64,000 bases of DNA from Lumbricus rubellus (lineage: Eukaryota > Annelida > Clitellata > Crassiclitellata > Lumbricidae): NCBI GenBank assembly GCA_945859605.1, contig OX243814.1, forward strand, positions 32,735,475 to 32,799,474, given 5' to 3'. Below, in pieces: positions 23,600-34,689 of this stretch. The notes beneath the pieces are model-generated. The model was not told where the DNA came from. It did not search any database and saw only the letters and a list, made by a program, of their open reading frames with translations. Position 1 is the stretch's first letter, and each line of letters opens with the position of its first letter. The position numbers and the translations under genes were made by a program.

Positions 23600-24564
23600 C
23601 ACTGTGTCCGGAAAAAAAACAACCAGTTTTGTAAATATGAAAATAAATAGTAAATATTCATCGATTTTCACAATTCAAACACCATTTTAATCCTGACATA
23701 TTTCTCTAACAATTGTGAAAATATAAAAGTTCCAGTCCAAATAATGACGTCATAATGACGTCATTTGCACAAAAAGTCAAATTTAAGAGATAACTGCGCA
23801 AAATCATCCACAATTTCAATATTTTATCATGTAATTTATCAATAATAAATGTAAGTTTAATTTTATTTTTATATCTGAATTATGTCAGACTGCAATTTGT
23901 GGTCAAAGAGTACACCTTTGGCTTCAACATAAGCGTCAAAAGGGTCGCGCTAATACCCAACAGCAGCATCGATAACCAGCTTATCAAAACCTCCGAGGCG
24001 TTAACAATTCGCTTACGGAGTTCTTCAATGTCTCTTATCCTTGTCTTGTAGCCTGCACCTTCTCCTCCATCAATCTCCAACTCTTATTATCAGTGGGATT
24101 TAAGCGGGCGGCCGTTTTGCGGCCAAAGATTAAGATGAATGAATTCCGAGTCTTTTTAGTCAACAGATCAACAGATTCACGAACTCAGTGAGCTGAAGCG
24201 CTATTTTGTTGAAATGTGTAGGCTATTGTTCCGAATATTCTCGGATATCAGGCACCACTTTTTATAGAGCAGACAATCCCTCTAATAAGCTGCATTTATT
24301 TTCACTTCTGGTTCTATTAAATGGATTTCCGTTTTACCAAAAGCCAATAATACCAACCGAACCATGCATGAATGGCCGGCTATATGCATTTTGATGCAAC
24401 TGACGTCATTATGACGTCATTATTTGGACTGGAACTTTTATATTTTCACAATTGTTAGAGAAATATGTCAGGATTAAAATGGTGTTTGAATTGTGAAAAT
24501 CGATGAATATTTACTATTTATTTTCATATTTACAAAACTGGTTTTTTTTTTTCCGGACACAGTG
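23600..24564 (-). mobile_element. Mariner/Tc1-type element copy 2, decayed
   Basis: Same ends, same internal order and nearly the same length (965 bp) as the copy at 15830-16792, between TA dinucleotides. The inverted arms again carry paired TGACGTCA sites 11 bp apart (23745/23756 and 24401/24412). On the minus strand a 66-codon frame (24080-23880) contains YKTRIRDIEELRKRIVNA, and a second frame then continues with pieces like VIDAAVG and DAYVEAKGV, reminiscent of a mariner transposase C-terminus interrupted by a frameshift. It has no intact transposase. Confidence 0.85.
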
Positions 24565-25164
24565 TATAATTATATATACCTATATATATATGCGTGTATA
24601 ATGTATATAATTATAATATATGTGTGTAATCATACTGTAATGCATATATATATATATATGTATGTGTGTGTATTATATATATATGATTGTCATCATCTTG
24701 GCCATGAATGAATGTCTAGTTTTGATTCAATGGACATTATAAGAGCCATTGATAAGCTATTGGTGGTGGAGTAGCGGAACAGATGTGGTGCATATTTAAA
24801 CTGAATAAGAATTCAGTTCTCATTGATAATTACATGTATATCACTTGCGCAGAAGATTGCATGAAACTAAAGTGGTTCAGTAATCTGTGGAGGGAGCGAG
24901 GAGGGCGGAGGTAGGGAGGGAGTAGTAACAGAGATGTTTCAATAAGACCACTTTACGCCCACGCTGTATTTTTTTACACTGTCGTCTGTCTGCCTAGATG
25001 GAACAAAGAATCCTGTTAGAAATGTAATTATATAAATGGCAATAATCAATTTAAAAATCATTTGTAGGCAAGGCAAATACAAAGGCAAAGGCAAATGTAT
25101 TAGGGATAGATTTGAGTACTAAATGATAGTGATTAGGCCAGCCATGCAGTTGTGCAAACCAGAG

Positions 25165-25245
25165 CTGTGTGTATGTGTGTGTGCGCTTGTGTGTGCGTGT
25201 GTGTGTGTGTGTGTGCGTGTGCGTGTGCGTGCGTGCGTGCATGTG
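25165..25245. repeat. (GT)n microsatellite
   Basis: GTGTGC-type dinucleotide run. Confidence 0.92.
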
Positions 25246-25529
25246 TGCGATTAGTTTAGGTTAATACGAACTGGGAACATCTATAGACTTGCGCTGTTTT
25301 ATGTGAAATCTATTGTCTGCTATTGGATGCCACTGAAAGATATTGGACTACAATAGAAACTATAATAGGATGCTAAAAGTCTGATCTGTTGTTCATTGTT
25401 GCTGCTGTCCGATTTTATTATCTGTTGTAGTGCAATGCTGTTGTCAATACAGTTGTTATAGCGTACCACACTTCAGATATGCATTTCTGTATAACCTTCC
25501 ACTGTTAAAGAAGATTTTTGATGAAATTA

Positions 25530-25950
25530 AGACTAATAAGTGCCATGAATCAATTTGATGCTAAGGCTAATAAGTGCTATGAATCAATGTGATTCTAAGG
25601 CTAATAAGTGCCATGAATCAATGTGATTCTAAGGCTAATAAGTGCCATGAATCAATGTGATTCTAAGGCTAATAAGTGCCATGAATCAATGTGATGCTGA
25701 GGCTAATAAGTGCTATGAATCAATGTGATTATAAGGCTAATAAGTGCCATGAATCAATGTGATGCTAAGGCTAATAAGTGCTATGAATCAATGGGATGCT
25801 AAGGCTAATAAGTGCTATGAATCAATGTGATGCTAAGGCTAATGAGTGCTATGAATCAATGTGATTATAAGGCTAATAAGTGCCATGAATCAATGTGATG
25901 CTAAGGCTAATAAGTGCTATGAATCAATGTGATACTACATGGCTAATAAG
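25530..25950. repeat. 34-bp minisatellite, about twelve copies
   Basis: The unit contains 'ggctaataagtgccatgaat' and 'caatgtgat' and repeats every 34 bp without spacers. Variants occur at a few sites (gcc/gct, att/gct/tat). It is not a CRISPR array. Confidence 0.93.
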
Positions 25951-26261
25951 TATGCAATCGTTCAATTGCTTTATATGATGGCTGCAACTTTTATTGTGGT
26001 TGAAGTTCTGATATTATATTCTGTTTTGGATTATTGTGGTGAATAGTTAGCCATGGATCCGAGTACAGAGTGTGACTTGGAACAGTTAACATATTATAAT
26101 GGGACAGAAATGGCAATGCTTGAGACATTATGGTCCAGACTTTAATGTAGGTCCTGTAGTATTCCAGCAGGGTTCACAGCTCTATTTTGCTGACATTTGA
26201 GCTTGTCTCGTGGTTACATAGGTGGGTCTGTAGCAGTTGCTTTGACTGAATTTTATACTCT

Positions 26262-26362
26262 TGCTACTACTGCTACTACTGCTGCTGCTGCTGTTGATGT
26301 TGCTGCTACTGCTGCTGCTACTGCTGCTGCTGTTGATGTTGCTGCTACTGCTGCTGCTGCTT
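26262..26362. repeat. (GCT)n/(ACT)n trinucleotide repeat with a duplicated block
   Basis: GCT and ACT triplets. The block 'gctgttgatgttgctgctac' occurs twice. Confidence 0.9.
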
Positions 26363-26629
26363 TGATACACAAGTTTTCTATTCTGTTGTTTTGTCAGCTG
26401 CTCTCTGCCTAAATCTTGTTATACTAGCTGTATGTAATGTACCTCGAATTTTTATAGTAACCGAATATGACTGTTCGATTGCCAATGTAAGCACATTGCG
26501 TGATCCAACTCATTGTTTATATTGCTCCACAGCATCCTTTTGTCTTTTCTGAATCCAGCAGCAGCAGCAGCAGTATTGAGGGTAGTAATATAAAAGGGGG
26601 GATGATGGTTCTCTCACTTCTCTGCCTGA

Positions 26630-26885
26630 AGGCAGGTTCATTGGCTTTTACGCCCCTGGGCATGAGATGAGTGAGGTGGTTTCCCGTTGCCTTCCCCACA
26701 GACAATGATGGGTAAGCAACTTGCCCAAGGTCGTCTGAAGCAGCTTGCGCCACTGTGTCCCATGCGTGCTAGCCCGAGATATCTAAATCTCTGAGTGTCA
26801 ACTCCCAGCCCGGGGCTTGAGCCGCAGTTTGTTGTATCCAACAGACGAATGCCGCTCTCACTTACCAGTGTAGCTAACTAGGCCA
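26630..26885 (-). mobile_element. Possible SINE, minus strand
   Basis: Read on the minus strand, the right part gives 'cctagttagctacactggta', then 'gcggctcaagccccggg', which resembles a B box. The remainder includes 'cttgcccaaggtcg'-like sequence also seen in the SINE family at 52262. The call rests on weak promoter similarity. Confidence 0.4.
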
Positions 26886-26977
26886 GTTAACAGGGAGTGT
26901 GGATATTGCTCAGATGGTTTAGTGACGTCGTAGTGGTATGGCTGATGGTGTAGTGATGTTTTGTGGTTGTGTTGTAG

Positions 26978-27078
26978 GTGTTTCGTGTGCCAGTGCAGGA
27001 CTGTGGACGACACTTGACATGTTCGGATTGTTTGGGTGCTCGTGATCCATACTGTGGCTGGTGTTCACTGGAAAGGAG
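26978..27078 (+). CDS. Plexin exon (PSI-1 domain)
   Basis: This 101-bp exon (phase 0/2) runs from 'gtgttgtag' to AAAGGAG|gtacgg. It encodes VFRVPVQDC, then CSDCLGARDPYCGWCSLER: the first cysteine-rich PSI (plexin-semaphorin-integrin) module, with the C-x5-C-x2-C-x7-C-x2-C spacing and the signature 'DPYCGWC'. PSI domains are small disulphide-bonded wedges that set the angle between the Sema head and the stalk. The two leftover bases AG join the first base of exon 29386-29518 to make Arg. The match to plexins, rather than semaphorins or Met, rests on the following exons. Confidence 0.95.
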
Positions 27079-27149
27079 GTACGGTATACCTACGTCTTCA
27101 GCCATACAATACATCTTCATTGATTCAGATATTGTGTGTTACTTACGGA

Positions 27150-27670
27150 AGGGTGCATCTGCTTACGTTGCATCTGCTTACGTTGCATCTGCTTACGTTG
27201 CATCTGCTTACGTTGCATCTGCTTACGTTGCATCTGCTTACGTTGCATCTGCTTACGTTGCATCTGCTTACGTTGCATCTGCTTACATTGCATCTGCTTA
27301 AATTGCATCTGCTTAAATTGCATCTGCTTAAATTGCATCTGCTTACGTTGCATCTGCTTACGTTGCATCTGCTTACATTGCATCTGCTTAAATTGCATCT
27401 GCTTAAATTGCATCTGCTTACATTGCATCTGCTTACATTGCAACTGCTTACATTGCATCTGCTTACGTTGCATCTGCTTACGTTGCATCTGCTTACGTTG
27501 CATCTGCTTACGTTGCATCTGCTTACGTTGCATCTGCTTACATTGCATCTGCTTAAATTGCATCTGCTTACATTGCATCTGCTTACATTGCATCTGCTTA
27601 CATTGCAACTGCTTACATTGCATCTGCTTACGTTGCATCTGCTTACGTTGCATCTGCTTATATTGCACTG
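27150..27670. repeat. 15-bp minisatellite (GCATCTGCTTACGTT), about 34 copies
   Basis: The array starts about 70 bp after the exon-2 donor. Units are identical except mainly at one trinucleotide, acg, aca or aaa. The variant string runs eight acg, one aca, three aaa, two acg, one aca, two aaa, then aca units, five acg, and a second partial aca/aaa/aca cycle ending in two acg. Two units have 'aact' in place of 'atct'. All three forward frames and one reverse frame are open because the period is five codons. I do not regard these as genes. Confidence 0.95.
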
Positions 27671-28295
27671 CCAATGTTAGAACTATTAGTATAGCGGATA
27701 CGTTAACTGGCGTTTTTTCTACACCCTTTCAAATGAGCAGTAGGCAATGGGCATATACAAAAACTGCATCGATTCACTGAATAATAAGCAGGGGACCGAG
27801 ACCATACTGCAGCTCTACTAAAAGTCATTTACATTTACACGCATTTAAGAAAACTGCTTGCCTAATAGAGCTGCCAGAGCTCTACCGGTGCTAAGCATTG
27901 GCGTATTGCAGCTGAGCACTTCAATAGGATACGATGGGTTTTACATCTACAGAGGTTCGGTGGCTCCCTCCCAATCTACGTTGGCATCAATACCACGGTG
28001 CTGAAGTGCCTCCTCTCCTTCTCATGCATGTACTTCCTCCTCCTCTGCTTCAAAGACAGCATTGTAAATTGTTCGTGGCAATGCTTCGGAAGCTGCGGTG
28101 GTTACCTTCTCCCGTTGTCATGGTCACGAGCGATGCTTGGAATATATCGAGGTGCGCAGTGGTGGCCGCGGTGGTGGCGGCTTCCGTGGATTCTTTGAAA
28201 CTGTATTCTTGCGGCGTCTCTCTTTCGTTAATCTCTCGCAGTTATTAGTGTCTTTGATAGGCATCATGCGTCTGCTTTTGATGTTCTGCTGGTTG

Positions 28296-28296
<1 letters not shown>

Positions 28297-28328
<32 letters not shown>

Positions 28329-28338
28329 CGACGACGAC

Positions 28339-28412
<74 letters not shown>

Positions 28413-28490
28413 CAACGATGATGATTATGATGATGGTGATGATGATGATGAGGGTGATGGTGAAGACGAGGACGACGACGATTGGAAGAC
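28297..28490. repeat. (GAT)n microsatellite
   Basis: A long GAT run with a short GAC block near 28327-28340. Degenerate GAT/GGT repeats recur to about 28685. Confidence 0.94.
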
Positions 28491-28811
28491 ATATTGATTA
28501 GTGTGCGGATTATGTTGATGATTTATGACGTGTGAGGCAGTGATGGTAAAGATGTTGAAGCAGATTTTGATGAGGATTATGGTCTTGGTAATGACAAAGT
28601 GATGATGGCCTTGAAATGGTGTCTGTCGTTGTGGACGTGTTGTGGTGGTAGTGGTAGTGATGATGATGGTGATGATGGTGATGACCATTGAGTTTGAACA
28701 AATACATGATTTGTGATTGCAATGATATTTTGGAACCGTTAATTATTTCGTGATAAAATTCATTATTTATTAAAGGCCATTTAATATTTTAGCTTGTCTG
28801 TATGTATATAT

Positions 28812-29157
28812 CAGTGGTCACCAACCTGCTGCCCACGCGCAAAAAGTGGCCTGCCAGGCCTAAAAAAGTGGCTCTGATCCCTCAAAGAATTAACAATAAT
28901 ATACAAAAAAATTGACAGTTTGGACAGGATAGAACACATGATAATTTTCTCTTACAAATTATTTTATTTTTATGTCGATAAATAACATAAAGCATTCTAT
29001 TTTGATTCAATTGGGGCCTATAACAATTGTATTTGCTTTTAGTTAATTAAATTTTAGCCTTGTGGCCCCCTAATGTCCTTCAACTAAGAAAAAGTGAACC
29101 CCATGTTTTCCGACGTAGAAAAAGTGGCCCTAATGTAAAAAAGGTTGGGAACCACTT
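28812..29157. mobile_element. hAT-type MITE with 8-bp target duplication
   Basis: The left end CAGTGGTCACCAACCT and right end AGGTTGGGAACCACTT are inverted repeats. The 8-bp repeat gtatatat flanks them at 28804-28811 and 29158-29165. The ends resemble the CAGTGGTTCTCAACC type of hAT elements. The body repeats 'aaaaagtggc' several times and has no transposase. Confidence 0.83.
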
Positions 29158-29385
29158 GTATATATGTATTTATGTACATGGACATTTATATAGCGCCTTG
29201 CAATAACCTCACGATGACACTTAACGTTATTTGACCGATACCACAGCTGAATTTCCAAGGGTGTCATTCAACTGTGGCAATCACATCTAATGAAATCATT
29301 TGTGGCGTTCAGGATTGATTGGTTGGTTGGCAGATTGATTGATTATCTGATTGATTAATTGATTGAATGATTTGACTGGCCGTAG

Positions 29386-29518
29386 GTGCACACAGAAGTC
29401 GGCGTGTGCTGAAAGAGATACAACGTTGCACTGGTTGCCTTACAACACCGGACATTGCACAAGAATCGTGAAGATGGCGCTGACACAAGCGCAGAAGCAA
29501 AGCACTTCGACGACTACG
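29386..29518 (+). CDS. Plexin exon (end of PSI-1 and linker)
   Basis: This 133-bp exon (phase 2/0) lies between 'ctggccgtag' and ACG|gtttgt. It encodes CTQKSACAERDTTLHWLPYN, then TGHCTRIVKMALTQ and further residues. It supplies the last PSI-1 cysteines and the bridge to the first Ig-like (IPT) segment. The 'C(T/S)xKxxC....WL....GHC' pattern is typical of plexins, and the WL next to the cysteine is closest to what I recall of group B. The donor gtttgt is weak but is the only one that keeps frame and phase with exon 32323-32506. The next 57 bases lead into an inserted hAT-like element. Confidence 0.88.
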
Positions 29519-29575
29519 GTTTGTTGCGAAAATGTCTTTCTCAGCCTTTTACTTTACACGAGCTCTGCCTATACT

Positions 29576-29785
29576 CAGGGCCGGATTAAGGTATTTTGAA
29601 CATGTTCGGCTGAACAGGGGCCCCCACTCTTTGGGGCCCCAGCGCACGATAATAAAAAAATGGGGGAATTGGTATATTTTGACGAAATTTCAACCAAACG
29701 ACTAAAAAAAGGTTGTCAGATTTTTCGATCGAAGATCCCCTCAAAATTTCCGAACAGGGCCCCCACATTTCTTAATCCGGCCCTT
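29576..29785. mobile_element. hAT-like MITE with CAGGGCCGGATTAAG ends
   Basis: Inverted ends CAGGGCCGGATTAAG and CTTAATCCGGCCCTT are flanked by the 8-bp repeat cctatact (29568-29575 and 29786-29793). The 210-bp element has two internal 'gaacagggccccca'-type segments. Non-autonomous; it sits 57 bp downstream of a plexin donor site. Confidence 0.82.
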
Positions 29786-29956
29786 CCTATACTATACTGT
29801 GGCAGATTATATTTCACTGATCAGCAATCATTGAATCACTTGATTATACTTGATTGGTTTGCGTAATTAATTGGATTGAATTGATTGATTTTGATTGCAA
29901 GCTGGCATGGTTTCTGTCCTAAATTGATCTGTTTAAATTGATCAGTTAAAAATTAT

Positions 29957-30053
29957 ACCAATAAATTTATACTAAAAATTGATCGGTATAAATCAATTTA
30001 TACTTTTAACTGATCAATTTATACCGATCAATTTTTAGTATAAATTTATCGGT
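29957..30053. repeat. Inverted repeat with 37-bp arms
   Basis: The arms at 29957-29993 and 30017-30053 are reverse complements with one mismatch, around a 23-base spacer. The region continues with 'agtataaagtgattagtata' units to about 30115 and is full of 'aaattgatc' motifs. It could extrude as a cruciform or fold as a hairpin in RNA. Confidence 0.85.
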
Positions 30054-32322
30054 AAAAATTGATCAGTATAAAGTGATTAGTATAAAGTGATTAGTATAAA
30101 GTGATTAGTATAAATCGATCAGCACAAATTGATTAATACAAATTTATCATTATATATATATATATTTCAGTATATGTTTTTTGAATCTCAGATTGTTTGT
30201 ATTGCATAAATTTCGTCTTCATTTTCCGAAATCCATATCAGTGTAGTAGTACCAGTAGTAGTATAATAATCACGAACGACCAAATTGACCATTCCATTGA
30301 TTGAGCTACATAAATTCCATCCGATCTGCGCGCCACGATCTGACAATCTTTATCATTCGCTTCCGGTTGGAAAGAGAGATCGAACGACACCAGAGGTGGA
30401 CCCGTGAACCTCCTGGTCGTCGTAACGCGTGCAGTGGCGGCTCTGCATTAGCCGGGTGGCGTGTCACAAGTAGCCATTTCGCTAATAGCCATGATCAGCG
30501 AGCGGCGGTCGCCAACGACGTCCGCGCGTTCGCCTGCTGATGGAATGTCTCCCGTAAGGGGTCTTCCATGAATAATCCGGCTCGTAATTGGAAGAATGCT
30601 GCTGTCCGTGCATGGTTGGCAGGCCCCGGTCGAGTCCACCGTTTCCGTGGGGGTACGGTGTGGGGTGGGGGGTTAGGGGGAGGGGGTCACACGTGTTTTT
30701 CTCGAATTACGACTGGAATGAGTCGGAGGACTCTGGGACTTGGAATGTTATTACTGAAGAGCCAGGTTCTTAATTTCGTGCTGTGCCTTTTCATTCGTTC
30801 ATCCATTCATCGTATATTACTCCTCCTTTCTGTTGGTCCGTGTGTTTATCTCGTATGGTGCCTTTGGGTGCCAGTGGTTGCTTCTAGTTGCTGGGGGGCC
30901 ACTGTGAATGCATTCGTCTTGGAACAACGCTCAGTTAGTGCATGGATGGAATTATATCCAACCTACTTCAGATTGTGTTGAGAATGCTTAGAGCCATAAA
31001 CCGTGAATTTGGGACAGTTGCATTTTGGTCAGTGACTAGTTATTTTGACATTCAACGAACAGAAACTGTCTCTAGCGATCGATATCTTCTTGTTTGTTAA
31101 TGACAGTGATGCATTGAAACGCAATTACACGTAAAGAAACTTTCTCTAGTTCACTAGCCCCCCCTCCCCACCCCCACCCCTCTTGCATTCCCTGGCAACT
31201 GTGGGAGGGTGGCACATCCCCAGGATCATTCTTGTTGCACTTCAGGCATTCACTTACAGTTCATCACAAGGAAAGTAGTCCTGGACGCTTCACATTATCC
31301 GCCATGAATGGATTGCGGTAAATCCATCGTGCGAGCGACACCGCACCATTGTTGCACTAATCCAGGTCACATGACATGATCCATCTTCACTTCTGCATCG
31401 TCCGAGAGCTACCACCATATATGAGCGCGCGTGTGAGAGCAGATGTTATCCGCGATAAATTGTCATCGCGTTGCATATGCCGCGGACCCTACCAGAAATT
31501 GCAAGACAAGATTAAATATTGTTGTGCGTCGTCGGTCGTGACTGATAAATGGACACGCTCTCGGGATGGACGCGGGAACAATGGACGACGGGTTGTGACG
31601 ACTGGGATTTCGGCGGACACGGTAAAACACGGCCTCCGCATTTGCCGTATACGGCGCTCACCTCTCGGCGGTTCGTTGTGAGTCGCCAATAATTCAGAGT
31701 TTACGTTTTCAAAGAGTCCGGTGGCTGTTCTGGGATGGCCCTGTGCTCGTCCGTCATGATCTAAGGACTTCGGTGATTGCTGGTGACTTGCGGGAAGTAA
31801 CCGTGTGCTGTTACTTGTGCTTGTGGTTGGTTATGCCTGGAATTAAGTCTTTGTCCGGTGGTTCTTCTTCGGTGGATTATTGCCGTGTTATTGCAGTGAA
31901 TGGCTCCAGTCTACATGTAGTCCTTGCACAGTCAGGAGCGAAGAGCAGAAATTAAGGGCACGATATATCTCGTGTGTTGTCTATACCCGTATTGTGTTAC
32001 TGTAGAAGTTTGATTGTTTTTTCAATTATGTGCTGAGCATTAGTTGATTCATGCATATTTTAAAGCAGTTTTGGAATAATATATTTTAATAGCTTTTAAA
32101 AAACTTATTCACATCCTTTAGTTCTATGACTAGTTGCCTCAATGATTAGATAGAACAAGAAAATTGTCTTTTGGTAGTGGTATTCATGATGGTGGTACCA
32201 GGATTAAGGCTCTTATCAGCTAACACTAGCTACTATGACACTTATTTCATATTGGCGTTTACAAGATAAAACGTAGACTTCCATGTTCAGTAGTAGATGG
32301 TTTTCTTTTTCTAATATTCCAG

Positions 32323-32506
32323 GTGGTAATGACGGTCCAGAATCTTCCGTTCGCTCTTTCCAGCAACTACCAATGCTCGTTTGCCGGATACGGTGTCACT
32401 CGCAACACGAGTGTTGTCCAGGTCGACCGGCAGGATACAGGCAACAGCACTCTCAAGTGTGACACACCCACTGCCAACCTCCTGCCACCGTTTCCAACTG
32501 GTAAAG
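32323..32506 (+). CDS. Plexin exon (first IPT-like segment)
   Basis: This 184-bp exon (phase 0/1) starts after 'tctaatattccag' and ends AAAG|gtgagc. It encodes VVMTVQNLPFALSSNYQCSF, a segment with VQVDRQDTGN, then LKCDTPTANLLPPFPTGK. Plexin stalks have this order: 'tVxnLP...yxCxF', then 'xxCxtP....lPp.p.g' before the second PSI. An earlier in-frame GT (ACTG|gtaaag) is possible, but the later site gives the correct phase and the expected 'GKDHI' junction with exon 52062-52152. Confidence 0.93.
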
Positions 32507-33102
32507 GTGAGCTGTCTAATGATGATACCTGGAAGTGGTGTTTAACACCACTTAATTTCAGTTTGGTTAAATATATATACTGTGTGAGTGTTGAAATGTT
32601 GAATAATTGTCTTGAAGGGGGTTCTGTTGTTGAGTCACACTGTGTGATCTTGCTTACTCCTTGGTAATTTTAAGAATCCTGCATAGGAGCAGTTTCTATA
32701 TACAAGCAGAACAGCTGGGCACTCACTTGTTTACTCCTTCTTTCAGGGGAAGAAGCTGGATGCCTTCCTAAAGTGGCGCTTATGGAGAACGTTTCCATTT
32801 CCATGTATTTTGTATACATATGACTAATGCAGACGTTTTCAGATGCTCAGAATAGAAGCCAGATGAATGACTCTGGAAAACTTCAGATGTAAAGACACTT
32901 TGCACGGTGTGATGGTTGGCAGGGCCGTGCTATGGGGCACTCAAAGCCGTGAGTCTTAAATTATCCCTAAGCAGTGGAGCAGTGGATATTTACCCATTGT
33001 ATTCAAGGCTACAGACAGCCTGGAAATGAGTGCAAGATCGAGACTATTGGTGGAATGTAGTGGAAGCAGCAGTGTTCCAGAGAAAAGGGGTATGCCATTG
33101 AT

Positions 33103-33312
33103 TGGTGGTGGTGGTGGTGGTGGTGGTGGTGGTGGTGGTGGTGGTGGTGGTGGTGGTGGTGGTGGTGGTGGTGGTGGTGGTGGTGGTGGTGGTGGTGGTG
33201 GTGGTGGTGGTGACGGTGGTGGTGACGGTGGTGGTGACGGTGGTGGTGACGGTGGTGGTGACGGTGGTGGTGACGGTGGTGGTGACGGTGGCGGTGGCGG
33301 TGGTGGTGGTCA
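33103..33312. repeat. (GGT)n array with GGTGGTGAC units
   Basis: About 35 uninterrupted GGT triplets are followed by seven GGTGGTGAC nonamers and a few GGC variants. Poly-Gly, poly-Val and (on the minus strand) poly-Thr frames are artefacts of the repeat. Confidence 0.96.
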
Positions 33313-33825
33313 CTATATAGTGATTTATTATAATGATAATTATGATGGTGATGATGATTATCATCATGTTTAATTGACCAATTCCATGACCTGACTTGTT
33401 GCCATTGTTGCCTTGCATCTGAGTGTTGTCACCGTTCTTTTCGAGAAGCAATTTTTCTGGCCATTTAAACACAGTACTATTGTGCCAAAAGCATCAATGT
33501 ACGCGTGCATGTTTAATACCAGTGTTCAGCGGCCATTCGATTAAGATTTAGATTTAGTGTCTGCTAAAGAATACATGATGTTGGATCTCAACGTTCATCT
33601 CTTAAATAAATTGCCTGAATTGTCGTCTTCTTGTACCATCATTTGAAAAGAAAAGTGCAACGCTTCCCTTCTTCATTTCCATCACATTTCGCAGCGCATT
33701 TTGCTTAGTCCGCCGTGAAATCGATACAGATAATTATCTCTGATGGAGGAAGAAGAAGGTATTAGACTTAGAAGCCGCAACGGCTTAGAATGGCTCGCTC
33801 GTGCGTCAGGCGATGTTGCATGATT

Positions 33826-33872
33826 CCTACAGGGGGGAGGGGGAGGGTTAGGGGTAGGGTAGGGGGGATTTT
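33826..33872 (+). repeat. G-rich tract, possible quadruplex
   Basis: The tract 'acaggggggagggggagggt' and its continuation has seven or more G-runs of at least three in 47 bases on the plus strand, which is the transcribed-RNA sense of the plexin gene. Confidence 0.65.
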
Positions 33873-34689
33873 TTCGCCATTAGATTTTACCAATGGAGCG
33901 ACAATGCATGACTAATGAAGTCGGGTCTTTTGTTCGCCGTGTCGTTCTTTTGCCTCGCTCTTCTTTCTCCCTCTTCTTCTTTTTCTTGTTTTTTCCCGTC
34001 TTGTGATATTTTTCTCGTGCTGCCCTCTTTCGTCTGGGTTGTGTTTCTTCTGCACGAATGCATGGACGGACTGTTCTAGTTGTTCTGACTTGTAAGCGAC
34101 CTATACTGACACACAATAGATCGTTTGCAGTGGTTTGCTGTTGAGTGATCCCAGTGCTTATGACGTGTGGGCTGAGATGATGCCTTTATGCTTTTGACAT
34201 GCGAGCACAATAGACGTTGCTAATTAGCGTGATGCTATTGTAAATTCTGGTTTTAGCACTAAAGTCTGTTGGTCTGATTGTTTAGCTGCAGTGCACTGGT
34301 AGTAAGGGCGTCTCTGATAGGATGTTCCTTACTGTGATTATTATGGGATTAGCCCTTGTAGTGCTCAAGTTGTAGCTAATGACCTGAATAAGTATGTAAA
34401 TCGATTGCCTGCCGTTGGCTAAATGAACTGATTTTCTGTACTGAAAATAATAATGATACCAGGTCTTGGATGGCGATGTTGCCTGGATGGATTGAGGCAT
34501 TTCTGAGTACACGGTTGAGGCAAGGGCTCCTGCATAATAAAAGCTTAAAGGGTTTATCTAGAAGTAGGTGGTGGCTGCGTTTTTATAAGCTGATGCACGG
34601 AAGGGTTAATAGATAATTAGTTCAAGAGTTTTTGTTTAGTAATAGGTCATTGTAGTACATCTGTTGCTGGATGGTGTTTCGCAGTAGTG

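Larger units (their letters stand above)
11701..26977 (+). other. Plexin intron 1 (15.3 kb)
   Basis: The intron lies between AAG|gtcagt and 'tgttgtag|gtgtttcg'. It contains no exon I recognise. Its content is repeats: a putative MITE at 11811, SINE bodies at 12836 and 13158, a 40-bp minisatellite at 14342, two mariner-type elements at 15830 and 23600, a foldback-like element at 19011, a 345-bp tandem duplication at 22685, a 34-bp minisatellite at 25530 and many microsatellites. Stretches 12070-12830, 17960-18540 and 21050-21580 look unique and show nothing recognisable. Confidence 0.85.
27079..29385 (+). other. Plexin intron 2 (2.3 kb)
   Basis: Donor gtacgg, acceptor 'ggccgtag'. It contains a 15-bp minisatellite, a GAT microsatellite and a hAT-type MITE. 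Stretch 27690-28290 is unique with no recognisable feature. A tgattgattg-type run lies just before the acceptor. Confidence 0.9.
29519..32322 (+). other. Plexin intron 3 (2.8 kb)
   Basis: Donor gtttgt, acceptor 'tctaatattccag'. Apart from the MITE and hairpin listed, 30200-32300 is mostly unique DNA. It is fairly CpG-rich at 30320-30660 and 31400-31680, with a G-rich tract at 30650-30690. I see no exon there; a regulatory role is possible but not shown. Confidence 0.88.

Noticed and set aside
25530..25950. Regular 34-bp repeats considered as a CRISPR array
   Set aside because: Units are contiguous without spacers and the genome is clearly that of an animal.
27036..27780. 214-codon frames of CICLR, LHLLT and (minus) KQMQR repeats
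   Set aside because: They come from a 15-bp intronic minisatellite next to a clear splice donor; three frames cannot all be coding.
28124..28492. Minus-strand frame with a long poly-His tract
   Set aside because: Read-through of the (GAT)n microsatellite; no domain either side.
33026..33373. Poly-Gly / poly-Val / poly-Thr frames
   Set aside because: Trinucleotide repeat read in different frames; no surrounding coding signal.
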